Below are positions 59,525 through 64,000 of a stretch of DNA of 64,000 nt, in pieces; the first letter of the stretch is position 1, and every line of letters starts with the position of its first letter. The position numbers and the translations under genes were made by a program. The stretch covers positions 6,386,001 through 6,450,000 of the forward strand of contig NZ_CP022098.1 in NCBI RefSeq assembly GCF_002305875.1. Direction: 5' to 3'. This DNA comes from Cystobacter fuscus. GTDB taxonomy: Bacteria > Myxococcota > Myxococcia > Myxococcales > Myxococcaceae. A model generated the notes under the pieces. The model did not search any database and was not told the DNA's origin. It saw nothing but the letters and a program-made list of their open reading frames with translations.

Positions 59525-60151
59525 TCATGGGCTCGGGGAAAGGTTCTTCTGGAGGGCGATGGCGGTGTCGAGATGGCGTTGCACCGCTCCTCGGATCGCC
59601 AGGGCGAAATCGCGCAGCTCGGCATTTCGGAGCTGGGGCTGGAGCACGCTGTCCATCAGGAACAAGGTCTTCGCATGGAGGAAGACCTGCACGTCCATGT
59701 AGGCCAGATCGAATGTCCCCGTGTCGGCACTCGCGCGGAGGATCATGAGGAGCTGGTTCGACTCCGCCATGAGCTGCTGACTGAGTGGGCTTTCGCGGGG
59801 CGTGATGCCCAGGGCTTGCAGGCGCGCCTGGAGTTCCTGGTGGGCCGCCGTGTGCTCCTGGACCATCTGCTCGGCGAATCGCCGAACCTCCGAGTTCGTC
59901 GCCTGCTGTCGCGCGAGCTCGCCTTGTTGGATTTCGCCCATGTTCACGTTGAGGAGCACCTGGGCGATCTCCTCGTCGCTCAGGGCGGGCAGGCCGATAT
60001 CCGCGGCCACCGGGCATGACGTTCCATTGGTGTTGAGATGGGTACTGCCGTCGGTGGTGGTCGGGCCTTCCACACACGCGCCAACCCCCAGCACCGCGAG
60101 CGAGAGCAGGAGCAGCCGAGCGACGGAGCGCGGCGGGTTCTTCTGGAGCAT
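59525..60151 (-). CDS. DUF4142-domain lipoprotein
   Basis: 208 aa from ATG 60151, with GGAGG 7 nt upstream. Lipoprotein signal LLLLSLAVLGVGAC. The mature part is the helical DUF4142 fold: LNVNMGEIQQGELARQQATN, EVRRFAEQMVQEHTAAHQEL and DLAYMDVQVFLHAKTLFLMD. These ferritin-like bundles occur widely in soil bacteria with no proven activity. It diverges from the protein kinase gene (200-nt gap). Confidence 0.85.
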   Translation of the reverse strand: MLQKNPPRSVARLLLLSLAVLGVGACVEGPTTTDGSTHLNTNGTSCPVAADIGLPALSDEEIAQVLLNVNMGEIQQGELARQQATNSEVRRFAEQMVQEHTAAHQELQARLQALGITPRESPLSQQLMAESNQLLMILRASADTGTFDLAYMDVQVFLHAKTLFLMDSVLQPQLRNAELRDFALAIRGAVQRHLDTAIALQKNLSPSP

Positions 60152-60350
60152 GGATTCCCCTCCACCTGGTCCGCGCTCAAGGTGAATCCGGGGGGAGCCC
60201 CAGGCCATTGTCCCGCGGTGGGGCTTTGCAACCCTACCTCTCGTGTCATCTCTCCGTGGGGAGAAAACCCTCCGTCCGAGGTTACGTCCGCCAACATCCC
60301 GTAGTATGAGGGCCACTGGCTGGGTACCAGACGAGCGCGGAGGTGCGAGG

Positions 60351-61766
60351 ATGACCACGAACCATGGAGAGATGACGCCGTACCCGGACGCATTGGAACT
60401 GGGCACCCAGGTGGGCCGCTGGCGCGTGGTGAAACGGTTGGGCGTGGGCGGCCAGGGCGCCGTCTACCTCGTGGAGGACGTGGACCGCCCGGGTGACTTC
60501 TACGCGCTCAAGCTCGCGCTGTATGCACGTGACGGACGCGCCGAGCGCGAGGTGGCGCTGATGATGAGCCAGGCGGCGCACCCTCACGTGGTGGGTTTCC
60601 ACGGCTGCGCGCGCTGGCCTCACCCTCGCGAGGGTTATCTGGGCTTCGTCATGGACTGGGTGCCCGGCCTGGCCCTGGACGTGTGGGCCGAGACGGACGG
60701 CACCACCTTCCGTCAGCTCGCCACGGCGGGGGCCACGGTGGCGCGCACCTTGGGCGAGTTGCATGCGCGGGGCGTGCTGCACCGCGACCTCAAGCCCGAG
60801 CACATCCTCATTCGGAAGTCGGATGGGCAGCCGGTACTGCTGGACTTCGGCGTGGGCTGGTACGAGGGCGCGGCCCCGCTCACCACGGGCCCCTTGCCTC
60901 CGGCCACCCTGCACCAGCTCAGCCCCGAGGCGGTACGCTTCCTGTGGAAGAGCCGCGAGTACCCCGACACCCACTACGCCTTCCAACCCACCGATGATCT
61001 GTATGCCCTGGGCGTCTGCCTCTACCGGGCGACTACCGGGCATCAACCCTTCTCCGAATGGCTGCCAGCGGACATGTTGCAGATGGCGATCGTCGAGGCG
61101 CGCCCGGTGGCGCCCGCGCTCGTCAATCCCCGGGTGCCTCGGGCGCTGAGTGACGTGATTGTCCGGCTGCTGGCGAAGGACCCCTCGGAGCGCTACGCGA
61201 GTGGCGCGGCGCTCCATGCGGCGTTGAGCGAGGCAGTTGCCGGTGAGGAAGCCACATGGGACGCGAGCATCTTCGAGTGGGAAGAGGTGCCGCCGACACA
61301 GGAGGGGGGCCCCCCTGAGCGGCACCTCCTCCGGCCTCCGAGGCCCAAGCCGTCCTGGTCTGTTCGGCCTTCCGCACCCGCTCCTACTCCCACGCGAGTG
61401 GAGCGGCGGAGTTGCTGGCCCAGAAGGCTCGTGTTCGCCACGGCGGTGCTGCTGGCCCTGGTGGCCGTGAGGCTTGTTACATCTGTCGCGCCGGGTGTCC
61501 GGGTGCCAGATGAAGAGTGGGCCACGGATGTGCGGGTCGGTCCGGGAACTGCCCAACACGAGCAGGCGCCGTTGCCGGTGAGGAATCAGAAGCTGGCACC
61601 CTGTACGGCAAGACTTGAAGTAGAGCTGTCCGGCGCGTGCTGGCTTTCACTCAAGCAGCGACCTCCAGACTGCCCACCCCAGACGGTCGCTTACAAAGGG
61701 GAGTGCCTGTTACCGGTAACGAATTCCCGCCCTGTTCCGACCAGCGTGGATGGCGGGGTGCCGTGA
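60351..61766 (+). CDS. Membrane Ser/Thr protein kinase with Asn-to-His change in the catalytic loop
   Basis: 471 aa from ATG 60351 (GGAGG 7 nt upstream). Kinase subdomains: glycine loop LGVGGQGAVYLV, ATP lysine K54 in FYALKL, HRDLKPEHILI with catalytic D146 but His151 where the metal-binding Asn stands, DFG at D165, SPEAVRFL as the APE region. A C-terminal membrane helix (about 360-376, LVFATAVLLALVAVRLV) is followed by an outer domain with spaced cysteines (CTARLEVELSGACW, PDCPP, YKGECLLP). This layout is common in myxobacterial sensor kinases. The H151 change could reduce activity. Confidence 0.88.
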   Translation: MTTNHGEMTPYPDALELGTQVGRWRVVKRLGVGGQGAVYLVEDVDRPGDFYALKLALYARDGRAEREVALMMSQAAHPHVVGFHGCARWPHPREGYLGFVMDWVPGLALDVWAETDGTTFRQLATAGATVARTLGELHARGVLHRDLKPEHILIRKSDGQPVLLDFGVGWYEGAAPLTTGPLPPATLHQLSPEAVRFLWKSREYPDTHYAFQPTDDLYALGVCLYRATTGHQPFSEWLPADMLQMAIVEARPVAPALVNPRVPRALSDVIVRLLAKDPSERYASGAALHAALSEAVAGEEATWDASIFEWEEVPPTQEGGPPERHLLRPPRPKPSWSVRPSAPAPTPTRVERRSCWPRRLVFATAVLLALVAVRLVTSVAPGVRVPDEEWATDVRVGPGTAQHEQAPLPVRNQKLAPCTARLEVELSGACWLSLKQRPPDCPPQTVAYKGECLLPVTNSRPVPTSVDGGVP

Positions 61767-61781
61767 ATCCCCTGCCCCGCG

Positions 61782-62377
61782 TCATGCCCGGCTCACGCCA
61801 GGAGTCATGTCACGGCGCTCTGGTGTCCAACTCCTGGGGCGTGGGAATGCGCAGCAGCAAGCGCATCCGGTGTCTGCGATTGTACCCCACGGAGTAGAGG
61901 TCATTCCCGATGGAGACCACTGCCGGAAGAAGAGGTCGAAGAGGTGGAACTCCGTGCCGAGTTTTGGAGGGGGATGATTAGATTCCTCCTCAGCCTCTTC
62001 TTCCTCGGGCTCCTCCGCCATCCGTGCCCACTCTTCCCGGGTGGGAAGAGGGAGCAACTTCCGGTGCTTGAGTTCGCGGGCGTATGCGAGGTGATAGAGC
62101 AACTTCCCTACCCCAATGTACGCTCCGTGAGGTGGTGCGGGGTGGGACTCAAGCCATGCGTCGGCCTCTTCCTTCGTCGGGAAGGAGAGAACCGGAGTCA
62201 AAGGGCCCGTATTGAAATTCTTGAGGTACTCCTCGAACTCCCCTGCCTCGTTCCGCTCCAGGATGAAATAAAGCGCGATCCTCGAGCTCTTGAGCGCCTC
62301 GTGTTGCTCAAAGTGGTGGCACGACGATCTCCATCGTGGAGAAGGCGCAGGGTAAGCATGAGTGGCTCGGAATTCAT
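61782..62377 (-). pseudogene. Frameshifted partner gene of the decayed lipoprotein
   Basis: From ATG 62377 the frame reads NSEPLMLTLRLLHDGD and is then lost; a matching continuation (HHFEQHEALKSSRIALYFIL, LKNFNTGPLTPVLSFPTKEE, RELKHRKLLPLPTREEW) runs in another frame to the stop at 61782. The span is not a multiple of three, so an indel near 62320-62340 is implied. The downstream frame has no start codon of its own before TTG 62201. Family unknown; it looks like the second gene of a lipoprotein/partner pair. Confidence 0.5.
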
Positions 62378-62415
62378 GTGTGTGCTCCAGCGTGTCGTGA
62401 GATGGGCATCCTTTT

Positions 62416-62875
62416 TCAACCCGCCACGAGGACCACAGGCGCCAGAATCACTAGACCAGCGCCGGCCGAGAGAGTGACGAAAGCAACACCTGCGATGATG
62501 ACGATCGTTCCGACAAGGAGTTCCTTTCGGTTCCGTTTCAACCATTCGGCCGCGCCACTCGCGGCGGAAAACTCCAAGGCATTCAGCTCTTGCAGCCTGA
62601 GGCAAACCATATACTCTTCCAAACACTTATCAGAACAATGTGCGTCCGCTCGTGCTCCCATGACTGGAGAGACTGCCATACCCCGACAGGTCGAACCCGG
62701 CAGCGCGTTGCCAGGAGTGGTGAACCTGACCATCCGATGCCTCCTCGATGATGAGCACGAATCCGGTGAGTTCCTCGGCGTGTGAAGGTTCAGCATGGCG
62801 AGTACTGCCGCAGGAGAGCAACAGTAAGGCGAAGCCAGCAATGATTAGCCTGGAAATGGGCATGGGCCTTGGCAT
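62416..62875 (-). pseudogene. Frameshifted myxobacterial lipoprotein
   Basis: The N-terminal part from 62875 has a lipoprotein signal (LIIAGFALLLLSCGST) and AEELTGFVLIIEEASDGQVH, then stops at 62630 after SSHGSTSGRTLF. The C-terminal part is in another frame (CSDKCLEEYMVCLRLQ, GAAEWLKRNRKELLVGTIVI, FVTLSAGAGLVILAPVVLVA), ending at 62416. Both parts belong to one family known from myxobacteria, whose members end in a hydrophobic helix. The frame changes between 62630 and 62690, and some 50 residues present in relatives seem to be missing. Confidence 0.65.
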
Positions 62876-62917
62876 CTATCACCATTTCGCGGCCGGCGAA
62901 GGAGAAACCCCGCGGCC

Positions 62918-64000
62918 CTACGCGGACACGCCCACGGGGCGCTTGATGGGCAGGAATACCCGGAACGTGGTGCCCTGGCCCAGCGTGCTGTCCACGGTGA
63001 TGCGTCCGCCCATGCCCGTGACGATGCCATGGCAGATGGACAATCCCAGTCCCGTGCCCACGCCCACCGGCTTGGTCGTGAAGAACGGCTCGAACAGCCG
63101 GCGGAGGTTCTCCTCGGAGATGCCCGCCCCCGTGTCCTTCACCGACACCACCACCTCCTCGCCCTCGTGGTACGTGGAGATGCGGATCTCATTCGCCCGC
63201 AGATCCCCGTGCGGAATCGCCTGCGCCGCGTTGACGAGCAGGTTGAGGAAGATCTGCGCCAGCCGGGACTCGTTGGCCTCCACCGGTGGCACCTCGCCGT
63301 AGTCCTTCTCCAGCCGCGCCCGGTGGCGAATCTCACTCCAGGCGATGTTCACGCACGAGTCGAGCACGCCCCGCACGTCCACCCAGCCGCGTTGATCCTC
63401 GGTGTCGCGCGAGAACGTCTTCAAGTCCCTCACGATGTCGCGCACCCGATGGCTGCCCGACAGCGCCTCCTTGAGCGCCTCGCGCAACTCCCCTCCCCGC
63501 TCGCTCCCCAGTGGCTCGCCCGCCTCGGCCATGGCCGACAGCTCGTCCTCCACGAAGTGCAGGTTGCTCAGCAGATAGGACAAGGGATTGTTGATTTCAT
63601 GCGCCACGCCCGCCGCCAGCGTGCCCAGCGACACCATGCGCTCGGTGGCGCGCAGCTTCTGCTGCACCTGGCGGCGCTCGGTCATGTCGCGCGCGATGCA
63701 CACCTCCGCGGGCCGCCCGTCGAACACGAGCGACAACGTCACCACCTCGCCCACCACCTCGTGGCCCTGACGGTGGCGGAAGCGCACCTCGAGCAGCCCA
63801 CTGCTCCCGGGGGACTCGCGCAGCATCACCTCGCCCCCGGCCAGCACGAACGTCTCGAGTTCGCGGCCCCGCAGCTGCTCGCCGCTCGTGTACCCCAAGA
63901 GCCGCACCGCGGCCGAGTTGGCGAAGAGCAGCGTGCCGCGGCGGTGGATGAAGATGGCGTCCGGCGAGCGCTCGATGAGCAGGCGGAAGCTCTCCGCCGA
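62918..64000 (-). CDS. PAS-domain sensor histidine kinase (partial, 5' end beyond the window)
   Basis: The frame is open to the last base, so the N-terminus is missing. Visible: a PAS domain (IERSPDAIFIHRRGTLLFAN, GYTSGEQLRG ... ICARDMTERR-type end), then the dimerisation box SLGTLAAGVAHEINNPLSYL with the phospho-accepting His, the N box NLLVNAAQAIP, G1 DTGAGI, F box FFTTKPVG and G2 GTGLGLSICHG. It is the soluble NtrB-like class. No response regulator is adjacent in the visible part, so the partner is unknown. Confidence 0.93.
   Translation of the reverse strand, partial: SAESFRLLIERSPDAIFIHRRGTLLFANSAAVRLLGYTSGEQLRGRELETFVLAGGEVMLRESPGSSGLLEVRFRHRQGHEVVGEVVTLSLVFDGRPAEVCIARDMTERRQVQQKLRATERMVSLGTLAAGVAHEINNPLSYLLSNLHFVEDELSAMAEAGEPLGSERGGELREALKEALSGSHRVRDIVRDLKTFSRDTEDQRGWVDVRGVLDSCVNIAWSEIRHRARLEKDYGEVPPVEANESRLAQIFLNLLVNAAQAIPHGDLRANEIRISTYHEGEEVVVSVKDTGAGISEENLRRLFEPFFTTKPVGVGTGLGLSICHGIVTGMGGRITVDSTLGQGTTFRVFLPIKRPVGVSA

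Overview
The window is a high-GC chromosomal segment of a myxobacterium, most likely of suborder Cystobacterineae (Cystobacter, Archangium or Melittangium-like). The evidence is the base composition, the density of signalling proteins (REC, GGDEF, PilZ, a PAS histidine kinase, an eukaryotic-type Ser/Thr kinase), the frequent GTGA/ATGA start-stop overlaps, and several paralogous families I know only from myxobacteria (DUF2380, DUF2381, DUF6310, DUF5953 and C-terminally hydrophobic lipoproteins). No rRNA and no CRISPR array is visible.

Region 1 (1-13.5 kb): the end of a PLP-enzyme-like gene followed by a large GNAT-fold acyltransferase (possibly a sphingolipid/ceramide pair); an MlaC-like lipid carrier behind a TolC-family outer-membrane protein; class I aldolase; polyprenyl diphosphate synthase; a tandem tRNA-Ala locus with a decayed third copy and duplicated terminators; a coiled-coil protein; an RsmB-like rRNA methyltransferase coupled to a REC-cupin protein; tRNA-Leu; then a candidate sigma-54 promoter driving a REC-GGDEF cyclase and a flavoprotein-REC fusion.

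Region 2 (13.5-24 kb): the minus-strand operon lipoprotein-psd-hisS-miaA; recQ followed by a eukaryote-like SET-domain methyltransferase; a YvbH-like PH protein; a Sel1-repeat lipoprotein; and a geranylgeranyl-reductase-family flavoprotein with a perfect inverted repeat at its start.

Region 3 (24-43.7 kb): a Uma2 nuclease-fold protein; a LysM/peptidoglycan-binding protein with a large partner carrying a split L,D-transpeptidase-like motif; an NADase-type glycan-binding-domain protein; pfkB kinase, PilZ and metallophosphoesterase genes; the mlaE-mlaF-mlaD retrograde lipid transport operon (its mlaC-like partner is about 30 kb away); an operon with a zinc-ribbon/Tudor-like protein, two envelope proteins and a site-2 protease; an active/inactive M16 peptidase pair coupled to an RluA-type synthase; and a cytochrome P450.

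Region 4 (43.7-54.5 kb) is the most dynamic part. Two lipoprotein toxin-like genes, each overlapped by a partner gene that is probably the immunity gene (DUF2380 nuclease type and DUF6310/PD-(D/E)xK type), are each followed by a nearly identical 0.63-kb repeat containing a NUDIX hydrolase gene. Between them lie a lower-GC, probably imported oxidoreductase/cupin/hydrolase cluster, a deletion-scarred Tat-leader remnant, a LysR regulator and a tmRNA-like 3' fragment that resembles an attachment site. A truncated, frameshifted DUF2381 gene abuts the second repeat. The layout looks like an exchange island for kin-discrimination toxins of the Sit type, with the NUDIX repeat as the recombination substrate.

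Region 5 (54.5-64 kb): AraC regulator, small Cys-rich lipoprotein, a double peptidoglycan-binding VanY-type peptidase, a second P450, a TIMP/netrin-like secreted protein, a DUF4142 lipoprotein, a membrane Ser/Thr kinase with an altered catalytic loop, a decayed two-gene lipoprotein module, and a PAS histidine kinase running off the end.
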